From the NCBI RefSeq assembly GCF_000524195.1, contig NW_020170396.1, forward strand, positions 874,127 through 938,126: 64,000 nt of DNA. Direction: 5' to 3'. The position numbers were made by a program, and so were the translations under genes. A model generated the notes under the pieces. It was not told where the DNA came from. It was given only the letters and a program-made list of their open reading frames with translations, and ran no database searches. This document shows, piece after piece, positions 1 to 15,300 of this stretch; within the stretch, counting starts at the first letter, position 1; each line of letters begins with the position of its first letter. The DNA comes from Echinococcus granulosus. Lineage: Eukaryota > Platyhelminthes > Cestoda > Cyclophyllidea > Taeniidae.

Positions 1-3000
1 TCCATATTTTAGGTGGTGAAAACAGATCCTCTTATTGCAAAATCCCATCTTTTAATGTCCAAGAACAACAAATGTTCTCGTCACGACAATGCCTTTCTAC
101 TTCGTCAAATTACCTCACTATGTAGGCTAATGCGATTAAAATATGATAACTCCTTGAGCAGAACTCAAAGATGAATGTCAAAGCTACCTTTTCTTCGTGA
201 GTTATTACGCTATTCTCCCCACTTGAGGGAAAGTCTCGTGAAACTTCTCAATACATAATAGAATGCATAGTCACCGCATACCTGTATTCTTTACCATCAT
301 TTAATGGATATTTCAACATTAAAATGTCCCGATATTCACCATTTATGCGCAGCGCATGAGAACTCACAAGAACTTGGGGCTTAATACGTTTAGTCGTCAG
401 CAATTAAAGTGTTTACTTTAAGCAATTTTGCACGGTTTTTGCTTCATAGCACAAATGCACTTTACATTTACTATATTTCCCCCAAAGGTGTGTTCCACCT
501 CAACGGTCAACAAACATTTTTACGCGCTCATAAAGCTGGCCAGAACGCAACAGACTTAGTTTAATTCACGAAACTGCTTTCTTTGCAGATTAGTACAATT
601 TTACTCTGATCTCAATAATAGGATAGTAAAAATATCAAAAATACAAGCTTTAAGGGTCATGGCTACAAAGAGAAGTGATGCGTTCAAACTAATGTAATGC
701 AGCATATCTGAAACACAAGTTATACCAAGTTGTCACTGGAAATCACCAGTGTAAAACAATCTAGCATGCGTCATGTTATTAAGAGCAATCAAATTAAGTG
801 TCAGTGGAAAAGTGCATTCTTGTGGTGCAACCAAAAATTATTTTTTCAAGCGGTCGATGATGCTTAAATCGCCCCCACTTGAACTGATTGGTCTACCCTC
901 TACACCAGTCAGCATCACACACCATTCAAGAATGGCGCGTGCGTGCGCACGCAACCCGGCGCGCAGCACGAAAACAGGTGATGGTGGAAAACACACACAC
1001 ACCAAGGGAGGCAGAATACGAACCCTCCGTCGTGCATATTATAACGGCAGCAAGGAGGCGAGCAAAGGGGCACCATTTTTGGCACAGTGTTGGCGGTGGA
1101 CGCTTGAAAGAGCACTGGTACTGCTACTCCAACGTCTGTACGCGCGTGCGAGCAACCCAGCCGGCGAACGTGCTGCCAACCCAGCCACCTAGCGTGTGTA
1201 CGTGCATGCACGTACGTGTGCCTTCTACAGGAGGAAAAGCGTATTCCTGCATCTAAATTCCCCCATCCCACCCGCCCTTCCTGCCGCCGTCCCTGTTTTT
1301 CGTTACACTAATCAGACGTGTGCGCGGTGGAAACAATGGATTACGGCACAGTTACCTTGTAAGTTGGCGAGTGCGCCACTCCTTTCTCTCTCCCTTGCTT
1401 CACATGCTTGTGAATATGCTACCAGTCCCTCGGGAAATGCCCCCTCCTTCTCAAGTAACTTCTCCACTTTCTTTGGCCTCATCATTCTCTAACTCTCCAA
1501 TTAATCCCTCTTTTTTGTTACAGCATGGGGTAGCCATTTTCTAAATAGCCATTCAGGCACTATAATTTTACTATAGACAGCGTACTGTTCTATTTCTTGG
1601 CATGAATAGTCACCTTCTATTGGACACAGTAGTCATAATAAATTTGGCCAAATATGAGCCAGATTACGAACGGTGAGGAAAACTAACACCCAGAACATCA
1701 AACTGCTAAACAACCCACAAATCAAAGCAGTTTCCACCATGTCGCAACTCATTCTCCACCTATGGGATTGTCAGACTGTTTATGAGGTGTAACTGCCAGT
1801 GGTGGTGCCATGTCTGTGCTGGAGACATGTGGCAGCCATGCATGTTTGGGTTGCAAAGTGAACGCACAAACGGAATCATCTTGACGACGGGCAACCAGGC
1901 CCTCACAACCGCCATAAGTCCCGCCTTGACACAGATGTCGGTAGTGGTGAATGCGTCGCCCAAACAACATGTATCTTACAGATAAAAGGATTTATGAATG
2001 TGTTTTACAATCTCTGTGTTCTCCACATAAATTTCCACCTACCGCAGTGAATAAAGGGTCGCCTAGGTGGGTGAATCACGGATAGCATCCGCTTCTCGCA
2101 TGAAGGAAAAGTCGCTTTTAACATTGCTCGAAATTGTCCCTGCGTCACCAGCGCAGCACCCTTGAAATCGACCTCTTCCTAGCTTGCAAATTCAGTCAAA
2201 GGCACTGCATAGTGCCCGAACAGAAGACTTCTCGGTAAAATCGTGTCGAAGCCACTATTTGTGTCGTCAGTCGCACTGACTAATCGGTTTTATCCGACTG
2301 CATTAACACTTCAATTGTTGGGCCTGATGAATCATGGCGCAACCAACCTACAAAAACCGCGAATGAAAGTTTTTCATAATGTAATTCCGTCCCGTCTTTA
2401 GTGTTTCTCCTTTACTTGAAGCCTACAACTGAAGGTCATTTGCAATCTTCATCCAGAATTGTGCAGCTCAATTGTCAGAATGGATGATTTCCACTCCCTT
2501 CTTTATATAGCTCTGCTTCATTCACCCCACCATATACACATATCTCTATGTGTATGCACATGAGTGCTGAATCTCGGGTGAATAATTCCACCTTTTTCAT
2601 AACCACCTTGCATACTGATGAGAGCCGATGTGTATCAACACATGTGATTACCATACAACCGTGGCACCTCTCGTGGGTTGAAGTCAACGCACCTCAAATT
2701 CTCACTGTCTGCATAAATGCACTGCTCAGGAAACTACCGGCTTGCTTTATCGACGCCTCTTCGCTTTGGTTATTACAACCCATAAGTAAAAAGTCATTTG
2801 ATACGCCTCGTCTATGGCGGTAGACCACATCGGCTATCCAAAACCGGTGAAATATTTGTATCATGTTGATGCAAGTCACCGTAATGTGTCACACATAAAT
2901 CTACTTCCAAAGATTCCCCAGACTTTTCACGCGGTTCTACACTTCAGGACTGGTTTGTACTCTACTTCAAGCAGCACCTCCGCTTCACTTCCTGAGAGAG

Positions 3001-3324
3001 AAATTGCAAATGACACCACTAAGTGATTCCACCTTCCCATTTGTTGAAATGCGTGATCTTGGAAGTTAACATAGAGGGTCAAACACCATTTATCCTCCTC
3101 GCACAGTAGCCTGTCACCATGATGTAGCATAATTTCTTTTCCGTACACAAAACCCTTAGCAATCAGAATAATGGGCACTTCGAATGGGGCATGATGTTGC
3201 CTCTGCACAAGTTTCTTCTAGCGATTGGTACATTGTTTTTTTTAGCCCTTAACAAACAGATGCTGTCGGCGCCTACACGGATGGTAGTTATCGACGCTAA
3301 ACGCCGTGTATTTTAACGTTTCAG
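1..3324. other. No supported gene; left flank
   Basis: I see no reading frame with convincing coding character or splice sites here. Most of it is AT-rich. The exception is roughly 930-1340, which is rich in CpG and in GTGCGTGCGC-like alternating purine-pyrimidine runs. It could be a promoter or CpG island, possibly for the plus-strand gene that starts near 3.3 kb, but that is speculation. The open frames across 773-1492 come from GC-rich low-complexity sequence and resemble nothing I recognise. Confidence 0.4.
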
Positions 3325-6300
3325 CTGTCATTCTGACTCCCACATGGCGCGGCGCGAAAGTACTCGCCGAGGCTTTAGAGATTGCCAAAGATCGGAATCC
3401 CCCACAAACACTATCTCTTCCTACACTCCAATCTCCCCACAACCAAGAGCTGCCCGCCGGAATCGAGCTCCGATTAGGTTCAACAGCCCTTCATACACCA
3501 ATTCCCCTGTTCTACCGTTCTTTTCGGCCCAGACAAACACCTCCTTCGGTGATATTTTCACTGCCGTCTTGGGTTCTAAGCTAGCCAAACAGTCCACTTC
3601 CAAAAACTTACATTCACAGATGGAACCACTGCTTTTATCGGAGCCAATGAAGTCCAATAACGTAGTGAAGAAGGCGCCGATTACACAGACCTTTCTGGAG
3701 CCTCTAGCATTCGAGTGTCGAGTGAGGGAGGATCGTGAGAGACAACTGGATATACGATGTCTTCGAATAATAAGGAAGCTGAACTGCTATCCGGAGTATC
3801 AGGAGATTGTCCGACGGTTCGCCAATGTTGAGAGCGAGATGGATGCCGAGGCTTTGATGACGAGTTGTGTGAATAAGGCTAGACTTCGTTCTTCCTGTGG
3901 TGTGCGGGCCTATCTAAGGAAATTTTTGCGTTTAAAGGAACCGACACACCCATTGACTGTCAGTCAGGCGACTCTCCTCTTGTCAAGTGACTCCACACCT
4001 GAACATAGCTGCGTTCGGGAAGTCAATGGATCTCCCAATAGATATGAGTAAGTAGTGTGCAGAAAAAAAATTAAAAATTGTCACTTAATTTCAATGTGTG
4101 CTAAAATAAGGCAGTGTGAAATGGAAAGCAAGAGAGTGTGAGAGAAAGAGAAAGAAAAAATATCAACAGTGAGAATGTATGATCGGTGAATTTGAAAAAA
4201 CGAACTAATTTTCTTACTATAAAGGAACATGGCACTTTACTGGTCTAGTTGGCTGAAAACCTTAAAATCCAACTTTTAGAACATTGAATAGTGTGTTGTC
4301 ACCGAAACGCCTACATGTTTAGCCACTATTGCGGTTTTAATCGCCTCATTTACAAATTAGACGTAATTTATACAGTGCACGAAGATTGTCAAGGAACAGC
4401 ATGATTTTGGAACAATCGAGTGAGATGGAGGAGACTTGGGCGATGGAGCGATCGGTGAACATGACGAACGGATCATCGGGATCTGGGACGGTGGTGGTGG
4501 CAGCGGCGCCTAGAAATTTGCCTCCGGAGACTCTCTTACGTCGCCTGGCTCGTAGCATCTCCATCCGCCTTGCCTACAAACGCTGCCTCCTCGAGCAGGC
4601 CAATCAGCGTCTCACTGAACTTGACAAGGTGACCAACGTGGTGAGACTAAGTGAAACATTCACGGGATAACATGCAGTAGCTATATTTCTCACCTTTTCC
4701 TGGTAAGGGGTAACTTGGGGTCAATGAATTGGGATGTGCGAGCCTGTGAGCAAGATTATTCCATGCGCTAGGTTTTTTTTTCAGAATTAGACCATGATTA
4801 AGGAATGTAAAGATATCCAAGAGAAAAAATTGATATCAAATTATGCTAACGAACATTCCTCGGGAAGCAATACGTTTCTTGCTTTGAAGATTCGTAGCAT
4901 CCTTCGGAAGGCTACCGATGAGGCGCTTCCTCAGATGCGTAACGGGACGGAAGTCTGCTACTTCAACATTCCGCCCATCGCACCACCAGTGGCGGAGGTG
5001 GTGGAGATGAAGTTGTGTCAAGTGACCTCTGACCACCCTCTGCTGCGCTCCTTCCCTCTGCCCTCAACTTTGTCGATCCCAGCCCTGGTCTCAAATTCAG
5101 CGGAAACGGCGTTGCCCGAAGTGACAGCGAATTTGTTGCCGCGATTCGACCGCCTCCTCTCTAGCCAGACCGCTGTGCTCGAACTGCTTTGCCAACTCAC
5201 CCGCCGCCTCTACTGCCTCGACCGACGCATTGCTGAGCGCATCGCGACCGGAGCCGACACCACCACTCGTCTCGGTGACGAACAGCAACCCTGTGAACTT
5301 GACGCTATTCTCGTGAGTTCGTACATCTTTGTCATTCACCTTATGGCAAATGGTCTTATGGAAATCATTTTATGGCATTTCGGTTAGAGAAACTGTACAG
5401 TCGTTTACCTCGGTGACAAGTCAGTTTTCCCACGTGGACCATTTTTAAAGCAAAATGTTCCAAATTGACATTTCTTTAAAGCTGTCTGTAATTGCGCTGT
5501 TGGTGCGCTCACTGGCACCATTTTTATCAACAGTTTTGTCGCCTGGATCATAATTTCGTGAAAAATTTGCAGGCTGGCAGTTGAAAATGGTGACATGGTG
5601 GCCACTCACAATCCTTTCAACATGAACATTTGTGTGTGTGCTTAGTGTATAATCCATTTATTTTTCCTGTGTCTTTGGCTCGTTCTTATTTATCAGTTGG
5701 CTGATGGAAGTCGGTTCATCAAATATGCATGTCTCACTTCCAAGTGGGAGTTTGCTTGGTCTCACCACAAAAGGGGAGCTGCGCAGTGATTGCTTAGGGC
5801 ATCCGAATGCCCAAATTTCCCACTATCATGGTGTCACCTCCCCAAATTATGCCAAAAGAATTTGCCACAATTTTGGTTCCTGTGACCCTCAATTAACTAT
5901 ATAGCTTCGTGCTCTTCTCAATACGTTTTAAGGCATTTCTTGAAGCGTTTTGACTTATCCCTGAAGACACGATAGGCCCTTCTAGTGGAAGGACGGTGAG
6001 GTTAATAGGATCAGCAACGAGCTGTATCACTAATATCAGTGACCCGCAGCTGCATCGGATGTTTAAACGATTTGTGACTATTATATGTGAAAATTTTATG
6101 GTTTTTGTACAACGGGAGCCCTTCTTTAACCCTCCCGAGCACAAAGCAGAGCCGCAACCAATCAAAGCTTGCCTTTTATGAGAACAGAATACTTAATATA
6201 TTTGCAAAACTAAACGGCTAATAGACTCTTTCGGTTTCATATAAAGTTGACTAACTTATTCAGGTTTTTTAAATGTTAACTTCGTTTTCGACGATTTATT

Positions 6301-9300
6301 GTTTCTGGACTTGTAGCCGCATCGAAATCTGCTGTCTATCAAATTTAAGTTTAGCCTCAAGGCTAAGCATCAATGCGATGAATTCGGTCACTGTTCTGGT
6401 TCATGTGGAGTCTACTAAGCTACCTAACTCTTTCGCCTCATCTACCTTCTTCAATGAAGTTAACTTTACCGACTTAGCAACGTCGTCAAACTGTACCGGT
6501 GGTTCAAGCACTACTTTTGTTGTGACAGGTCACTACTTATCGGAATCTGCTTGATTGTCCGGTCAAGCTTTTCTTGTGCCCCGTTTTCAAAATGGCATTG
6601 GAGTAATAAAGATTTCTAAATTAAGCCATCATAAGGGGAATTGCTTGTGTGATTCCATTAGTTTCATCCTTCACAAAGTGCTGTTTGAGTCACTTCGAGG
6701 ACTTTTTTCGTAATTTCACGATCAGAAGTGGCTACTCCCTCTTATAACAACCAAATTTGTAAGTGGAGAAAGTGAAAGGCCAGAACTTTAGATTATCAAA
6801 AATCAGCACTTAAAGCGAAGGGTTTGAGCGATGTTGCATTTGTGGCGCCTAGCATCCTGATGCAGTTTTGTGTCCAAAGCTCCTGTTTCCTACCTAGCAG
6901 TACTACCTTAAAGTACGCCCTGGAGCACTTTAAAGGCTATCCCAGCTGGCATTGAGATTGGGCCGTAAAACTTGCAAATTTACAAATGTACTATTATTTA
7001 AGTGGCAAATTTCCAATTCACCTGTCACTCAACGAGGGCAAAAGCACCCGAATTTTCGTTTTGCAAAGAACACGGGGTGAAGGAGAAGGCTTTTTCGAAG
7101 GTCAAACCTTTGTGGAGTTGATAGACCCAAAGCCACTGGTCGACCATTAGGGTATCCCAGTTTCGAAATAGCGGAGGAAACAGCCTTCGGTTCACAACTG
7201 TCTCACACTGGCCAGTGGGAAGTAAATTACTCTAGAGGCATCAAATGAAGGCAGGAGAATATGTAAAATTCCCCACACACCCGATCAACGTGTTTGCGTT
7301 GTGGTACAATGCGAGGCCAACTTTGTGGACAGCTCCGGTTACATTTACTTCAACTCCGATCTGTGAGGCATCGCCTGGGAGTGTAGCCACACAATGAGCA
7401 TGAGAGGTCTTGGTGACCCTGATCTATCATCCACAACAAACAGCATTGTTTTCGGAGGGACTTTTCAAGCATTCATAATTCCTGTGAGGGGTATTTTCTA
7501 CTTGCTAAAAAGGGGATTCAAATTTGCTTTCCACCTTTGATTACCTCTCCTGTTTGTCCACTTCGTCTTGTGCAATCCCATCGAGACACTCGATTGTGGT
7601 TATGCAATTCGTTACTCTTTCCAACCTGAATGTTAACAAAATTTGTTTTATTCAAGTTGATGCATGGCTCATCTCAACTCCCAGCGCCTTCTGTGACAAC
7701 GAATCCTGTTTCATCAATTAAAAAAAGTGAATATCCAAAACCACTTTCCCGTTCACTAAGTCCTCGAGTGTAGAAACATTGCGCCAGCAGCCTTACTTTT
7801 GCTTGGAAAAACAGACCCATTCTCATCACTTATCACAAACAGCTTGTAATCAGTTTTACGGCTCTTAAGGTGCATTAATTATTGGCACCGCATCTCTCCC
7901 ACCACTCAGATTTGTAGAACCGTTCTGCGGCATAAAATCACAGCATTTGGTATTAACATAAAGTAGCAAATTGTTCATTTTGTGTTTTCTTTTGTGTAGT
8001 TTCCCCTACAGAGCCGCCGACAGCAGTTGGTGGAGCAGATAGCCGAGGCGCAGCGACTACGCGACGACTTCGAGGGCACCAAAGTCCGCCTGCTCTCTGG
8101 GCTGCAACACCAATTTTTTGTACTGCACGACACTTTTATCCACTCTGAGGGCACCAAGTCTGGCGAGAATTCGGTGAGTGTCTGTTTTTATCTCCTATTA
8201 TCTGTAGATACCACTGCCCCATTGCAGTGTTCATTCGCTACACTTAACGTTTATTCGGCATTAACCCTTGGTAATTTCCCAACCGTTGTTTTATGAACTC
8301 TCACACCTTCTTTTTATTACCGTTTTCCCTCTCACTGGATCGACAGAATGTATATAGAAGGAAGTCTGATTTCTCGCATTTGCCTTAAATCAAATGACAC
8401 AAGTGGTGCTTTCCTGTGCATCATACACTCTGCGAAGAACTAATTCGAATGATTTTCTAAAAGTGGAACTTACTCATTCTTCTAGTTGCAGCAGAAAGAA
8501 AAGAATTACTTTGTTTTATCGGGTTTTTACATCAACAAATCAAGAATGGGTCCTTTTATAGCTGGGAAGCCCTGTGGGCCAGAACCTTGAGCCTTCGTCT
8601 GAACAGTTGTGTGTCTACTGGGCAAAGGCGGAGGTTGGGTGCGTGCTTAGCACCTACATCTTTCCCACCACAGAATCCCTCCGCTTACATCAAAATGGTG
8701 GACCTTATCTATTTAAAATATAATGGAAAAATCCTGATTAAAGATGTCGCATTTTTCCTGAGTGCAGAAAATAAACTTTGTCCAAAAATAAGGTCTTAAA
8801 TAAGGATGAATTCTTTCGATATTGTTTTTGTAATCTTCACACCAACAAGCTTGTGAATGAAAGCACAAACATGGAAATACGGGAGGTACGTATTTTGCTT
8901 AATATCCAAATAGTTGATCTTTGAATGGCCACATTTGAAACCACTCATCCCAAAACCTAAAACTAATTATTGTCTTTATCTTTTAAATGGTCCTAGAGCA
9001 ACCAACTTTCTCTGTGGGCCATTTAAGATTCTTCTCTTCTTCCTTTCTCCGTCGAAAATCTTTTAGTCGCTGTTCTGAAATAAAGAGTTACCGAGTTTGT
9101 TAGAGAAATCACGACGCTTGAATCCGCTTAAAATGCAAGCGCAATTGGTATTGTCCTATTCCTAGGGGTAGTCCTTTTTACGTGTGGCAGTTGATGAGGA
9201 GAGAATAGGTTGATTACGGGGTGGTGCTTTGTTAACGCCTGTAATGTAGTCATGCCACCTGGATTCTCGCTTAGAGGAAGTACTTTGCTGGCTTTAATTT

Positions 9301-12300
9301 GAGGCGTGGTAAATTTTTGGGTTGTTTTATGGCAAGCTTTAGGCTGGGAAGTAATTAGGTAAAGCTGCTGGCATTCCCCGGAAGAGATCGGTGACGGGTC
9401 AGCGTGCCGAAATCTCAGCGCCTCCGACGCCCCCTGCACCGAGAAGACGGCGCCTTGTCAGGATTTTGTATCTTGTGCAAAATTGAAGGCATTGACAGTA
9501 TTACGACTGATGTCGGGGCGGCTGAACATGCGTTTGTTGCATGTTATGGTCAGTTGTCTGGCAAGGCTTCGAGTGTCCCAGCACCTAGTATACCTTTCCT
9601 CATCTTGCTGCCTTTTTCTCGATTCAAAATCACGTTCTTGTATACAGCCATAGATGGAAAGACATAATAGATGTTATTTTAGTCACTTGAACTCAAACTG
9701 ACTGCTGGTTTTACACCGAAAATCAAATGCAACTGAACCACAGCACTGAAAGGTGCCTCACAATGCAGAAAATGATTTCTTCTTTGTCCTTCAAAGTCTT
9801 GGATTGGAGAGTGGAGGCGTCATGAGCCTCTCTGGGCGTGTTGAAATGCAGCCTCACTGTATTCATTTATTTGCTCTCGCCTCGACCCGCCTCCAAGGTT
9901 TCGCCTTTCCGTCCGTATCAAGGGAGTAAAAAATGCAAGTACCTTAGACGATTCTGGAAGATGCTATAAATTTTACTCTCAGAGGGGTGTTCGTTTTCAT
10001 TCAAAAGAACGCAAAATGCCGACGATTGTCAAGAGGGAAGTGTTTGGAGACAAGTGGACGCAATGGCATCACTTCACCGAGCAATCTCAGCAAATCCAAG
10101 GCACACTCTTGAGTTCCTATTGGTATGGCGGAGGTCCTTCGGAGTGACTTTTCAAAAATGCCCTGTTTGTTTTGATGCAGAATGAGAGTCCCAATTGGGT
10201 TCTATAAGAAAGGGTCGTTATAGCAAATTGCCCAGACGGCATAAAACTGGTTGCGTCCTTCATTAGTACGAGCCGGTCCGGGGGATTCAGACTTAAAGAG
10301 ACCTCTTTTTAAGCACCGGGATAGTGGAATCTCCATGTTGCACATTGATGTGTGATTGAGTGGTGCGATTAACGAAGGGAGCATTGAGAGATCTCCTCCT
10401 CCTCCTCCTCCTCCTCAACGAGACGCAATTGTGAGAGTATATGCGACGCAATTTGGCACCCTCAAGCTGTCAAATTTTGTATAAACAACAGCATGTAATA
10501 GGAGTGTAAATCAAACGATGTAATTAATTTTTGTACGTTAATGCTTTCACTCTTCCTCCCTCTCTCCTGCTGCCTCTGAGAGGAATGTCCAAGTGATTAA
10601 TGGGCACCCTGGGTATGGTGCTTATGACCCTTTACTCCTCCGTCGTTGCATTCTATTAACAATTCTGGCCTTTTGGAGTGCTATTAAAACTGTCTGGAAA
10701 TTTCTCTATAAAAAGAAGACAGGAGGAGAGAGAGGATGTGTAAAATTTTCTTAGCTAGTCTCTATGTCATGTGATTTTCTGCAGGCGAAAAGTTGCCGCT
10801 TGTGTTACCTAGGTACCGCTTGGATAGGCGTGAATGGGCCTTAAAAATGCTTAACGGAAAAGAGATTTTAAACTTTTCGTTACCTATAGTTCCTTAGTCG
10901 AGGATTTTTTCGTCTGTCGTATGCCGCCAAATTTTAACTTCATTTTTCAACACAGGTGTTTTATAGTTGGGTTAGATATTAGTCACTTAGTGCTTTTAAT
11001 TGAAAATTTTAAGAAACACATCCAAAACTAACTTTTAAAACTGCGCAATTTTGAGAAGAAAAGAGGAATTTTGGTTTAGAAGTTGATGTGTTTGACAGTA
11101 TTGGTAGACAGGAGAGAGAAACATCAATTCACTTGTGGATAACTGCGCAGTTGCCTTCGCAGGTCCGACTAGTCTCCCGAAAAAGCGAGGTATCCCTCCT
11201 AACGCGAACATTTGTGGTAGTGATTATCCCTCAGAGTAAAGAACCTGATAAAGCCCCGGGTAAACGTGAAGTAAATCAGAAACAGTTACCTACAAATCTA
11301 ACTCAAAGTAAATTATTTTGCTTAGTTTCTTTTGTATCATAGAACATACTTGCGTATTTGGATCTGGATCACACCTGGGAGGGTGTTTGAATCACCCCAT
11401 GACATGAAATTCAAATCCAAATTCATTAATATTAGGGCCCTCTAATGTCTGCAGGCTTAATCTTGCCACCCAGACCATCCTAAGCCCTCCTGCAATCGTC
11501 TTACTAAGCGTTTATCTGCAAACTTGCTCCTGGAATTGGGATTCTAAAGAATAGTCAAGAGGTAATCTCACTTTCAAGTGCTTTAAAAGCTAATTTACGT
11601 CACCCACATGGGCGCCTGTGCTAATTTCGTCGTCATTGGCTACCTGTTGCGAAAAATTGTCATTTGTTGTAGGGCTACAAATCACGTAGAGGAGGCAAAT
11701 GTCACTGCCCTTGCACTTGCGTCTGCCTCTCCATCACTTCTTCATGCACCCTTCTGGCGGGCACTATGCCAAATTCAGGACATCTGTAAAGTTGTCCCTT
11801 ACATTTCGGTTCCTGCAGTCATTCCTACCGGCATTACCTTGTTTCTTCCGTTTGATTCCAGAGTGGGCATTTTTTGCCTCCCGAGAGGCGAACTGGAGAG
11901 TTAGAATGCTCCCTTTATTCTACACCAATACAATACTTTCCAACACTTTTCAGCCACTAAGAGAGGAGTTAACGAGAGAGGTAACTTCCTCTGGTACTGT
12001 ACATGCCTTCTGGTGACACATGACACGCTTTTTACCGAGGCCAAACCGAAGTAGCCTCACGACATTACCAGGCTTGATTTGAAACCACTCTCCCCCTACT
12101 AAGAGTTTACAAAGCAGTTACAAAGGTGTCCAAATGTGTTGCAGGTCTCATAATAGTGCCTATTTGTTTTAAGTCAAGACTGAGTCTTCAAAATGAGAAC
12201 ACCAAATACTCTCGTGAATGTTTAAGTACTGCGTCGGCGAACCCGAATGCTTCATTATCGCAGGCCGCGGCTGCGGGGTCTGACTAAAGACTGACAGTGA

Positions 12301-15300
12301 AAATCTTCTCCCCTTTTCAGGCGCATGGACTATCCCACATTTTCTCAACTGCTCACTTAAATCAGTCTTTTGTTTTTCTTTTCAGCGGAGACATTTAATT
12401 ATAAACGGATGTTTGCGAAGGTGTCGGGATGTTTATTTTTTGTGGAAGACGGTTGGGAAATAGGCTTTAGGATTTGTTATTGCATTTCGCAAATCGCAGA
12501 AAAAGTGATGGTTGAATTGAATTCTTTCTGCATAGAACTTGTAACCGCGCTTTGGTTGGTGGGATTTCTCATTTTGGTCCCTAACTTCCACCAGCATTAA
12601 ATTTGTTAATTCCATTCTTTTGTTTCCGTCACTGTCACGTCCCATCAATCGGCCTGCTTGTTGTACTTGCAGGCAGTATTCCCCAGACGGATAGCAGCTG
12701 CTTTGTAGAAAAAGCCACCAGCATTTGCCTTACTTTTTTTCAATCCTTCCTAGCCGCCTATGATGCCAAAGCTGTAGGCATAGCCGGGTGTGCCCCACCA
12801 AGTAAATTTTGCAAGTGCACACCTACTTTTAGCTTGTGAAGTATAACCCCGTGGGAAGTCTCTGTGGAAAAACTCATGAAGGCCATTCCATTTTTCATTA
12901 TTTCATTTAAGCTGTTCTGCTTTCTTGTGAATATGGAGAATCGTCTGCATCGCGATCCCATGGAATCGGGGTTGAGTTAAACTAATATTATTCAGGCATC
13001 AATTCTGGCACGGAACTAGTTCAGCCTTACGGCCAGATAAAAGAGCAGCGAAGCGTTCCTCAAGATCCTGAATGGTGTCAAGTGAGAGAGCCAAGACCGA
13101 GGTGAGTAGGGCTAAAATGAAGTAAGCAGAGAGGTTTAACACAATCACCACTTCACCACTCCTGAGGTAAAAATATGTACCGAATTTGCATAGCCTGGTG
13201 AGTTGCACTGCACGAATTAAAGGAGCGAATGTCGTGTCTTTTATTTCTCGGTTCCCAGTTTTTATGAAAATTATAAACACCTGGCTAATAATTAGGCGAA
13301 ATATGGATGCTGAAACTTAATTCCCAACGATGTGAATCCGTGGTGCACTCGCATTATCCACCCCAGCTTAAAAAGTGCCGCTGTTCAGATGTTACAACTA
13401 CTTAGAAGAAGTGGGCATTTCACAAAATCCTCTTAAGGTAGGCAGGTTCTATCACGCACAGAACATCACTTGAGTGACCGTACCAAATCAATTGAAACTG
13501 AGAAATGCTTAGCCTCACTTACCGTCTTCATACTATTTTATACTGGATGGTTGTTACGGCTTTGGAGCGCTGAACCGAATATTTCTTGCAAGTCAAGAAC
13601 AGTCACTTTCTCAATTTCACTACTTCCCTTAACTATCTATCGTCGCGATGGCGAAAAGTCCTAATGGGTTGGGTGCATAACTCAGTTGGTTGTGACCTTT
13701 TTGTTCTAAATAGCTTAAAAGAAACTTTCAGGCAAAAGCTGGACCTTTGGTAAGTTATAATGCTTCAATTCGTTGTGGGAGGAGTGTAGATTGCTATAAG
13801 TTTTTACGTCCGAGGCACAGCGATTCCTCCTCGAACTCCGAGTCGCAATTGGATGCAAGTGAGAGATATTGGGGGCTTTAGGTAAGATCTCATCTCCATG
13901 TATCCGATTTCACCCGGACGCATTTTTTATAGCAGTGGTAAATGCACAGTCACTGCCTCTAGCAAGTTTCCTAGTCATTTGACTGTGAGAATTTGTTTAT
14001 CAAATGTGTGATTGTGTGTCTTCTGTCCTCCGTGACCACCATTACCAGATCTGGCTCCACCATCCCCCTCAGCAGTTTGGTGCAAACACGAGGGGGCGTA
14101 CACTTGGAGGGGGAAAGAACAGGGTTGACTGTGATTCATGTAGCAACTTGGTTTTCCTCCGTCGATTCCTCGTGTCAGCTGTTGTTTCTCATCACGCGTT
14201 TGGTCGGCAGAGAAGGAATGGTGAAGGAGGAGGAGGAGGAAAGGAGGAGAAGGAGAGTTTGTGCAACGGATTTCCTTAAAAAGCTTTACTGTATAAGGCG
14301 GTGTTTGCCTGGTCTAACTTCATTTTCAAACTTGGTAATTTAAATGCATTGGCGATTAAAGTACGCATAATGTAGCCGGGGAATCATGGGTAAATTTCAC
14401 TAACGATTGAAAAACAATCAAAGCTCTTCACCTGAAGACTGCTCAAACAGAAAGTATTCTAATAGTAGAACAGATCCAATTAATCCATTTCATTCTCCAC
14501 GATCTACGGCTCAAGTGAGCTGTATATCTCAGAAAGGCGCATTTCGAGAGGTGCTAAAACCTAGCGAATGACATCTCTTTTTCCACGTGGTTGGTGCTCC
14601 AACTCCCCTTTGTTCAGCTCTTCGACGTTCTCGTCTGGGTTATTTGCGTTTGTGTTTGAATTTCAGGCTTCCCTATCTGAAGGCCACGAGTGCTTCAACT
14701 CGAGTGGGCGATCCTCACCCTCCACCCCTCCGCGAAGTGAAGTCGACAATGTGATTTGCCTGGCTGAATATGTTTCCCAACATCTTGGCACATACCTTCA
14801 GGCTCTTCTCATCAAACTGGTAAGGCGCTTCTTCTAGCGTGGAGGAACAAAAGGCAAAAACCTTAGGCGCAATTCATTCACCATTGATAGTGATACTGCA
14901 GCTGAAATAAATCTACCACACCAACAATCTGTCTAGTTCATGTGGCATCCATCTAGCCATCATCATTTGTCCCATCCTGCATCCATCCATCCCTTTCTTA
15001 ATCGATCCAACAATCACCTCTAACTCATTCACCTAACCTTAACCGCCCACAAAACCGGAAATTCCTTTGAGTCGCTAATGTGAACGTAGCACCTGCTGCA
15101 AATCAAGGTTTAACTCACCGCCTCCCACATTACTAACTTCAATTAAGGCTAATACACTTTCGATTGAAAAATGGCACAAGATACTAAGTAGTGGTTAACT
15201 GTTGTCATTGGCAATTTCGGCTTGTCGGAAATGCCTGAAAAGGTAGGCGCATCGAAATGATGGACCATGTCCAATGAAGCCAACGATGGAAATGCTACTG

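Larger units (their letters stand above)
8174..14666 (+). other. 6.5-kb intron of the Shroom-like gene
   Basis: The donor is TCG|GTGAGT and the acceptor TGAATTTCAG. Both flanking exons are in phase 0, so an additional in-phase exon could be hidden here, but I found no good candidate. It contains a CTC microsatellite at 10393-10416 and a GGA-rich stretch at 14224-14256. Confidence 0.5.

Noticed and set aside
773..1492. Several overlapping open frames
   Set aside because: They come from GC-rich, low-complexity sequence open in many frames on both strands, with no family resemblance or splice structure.
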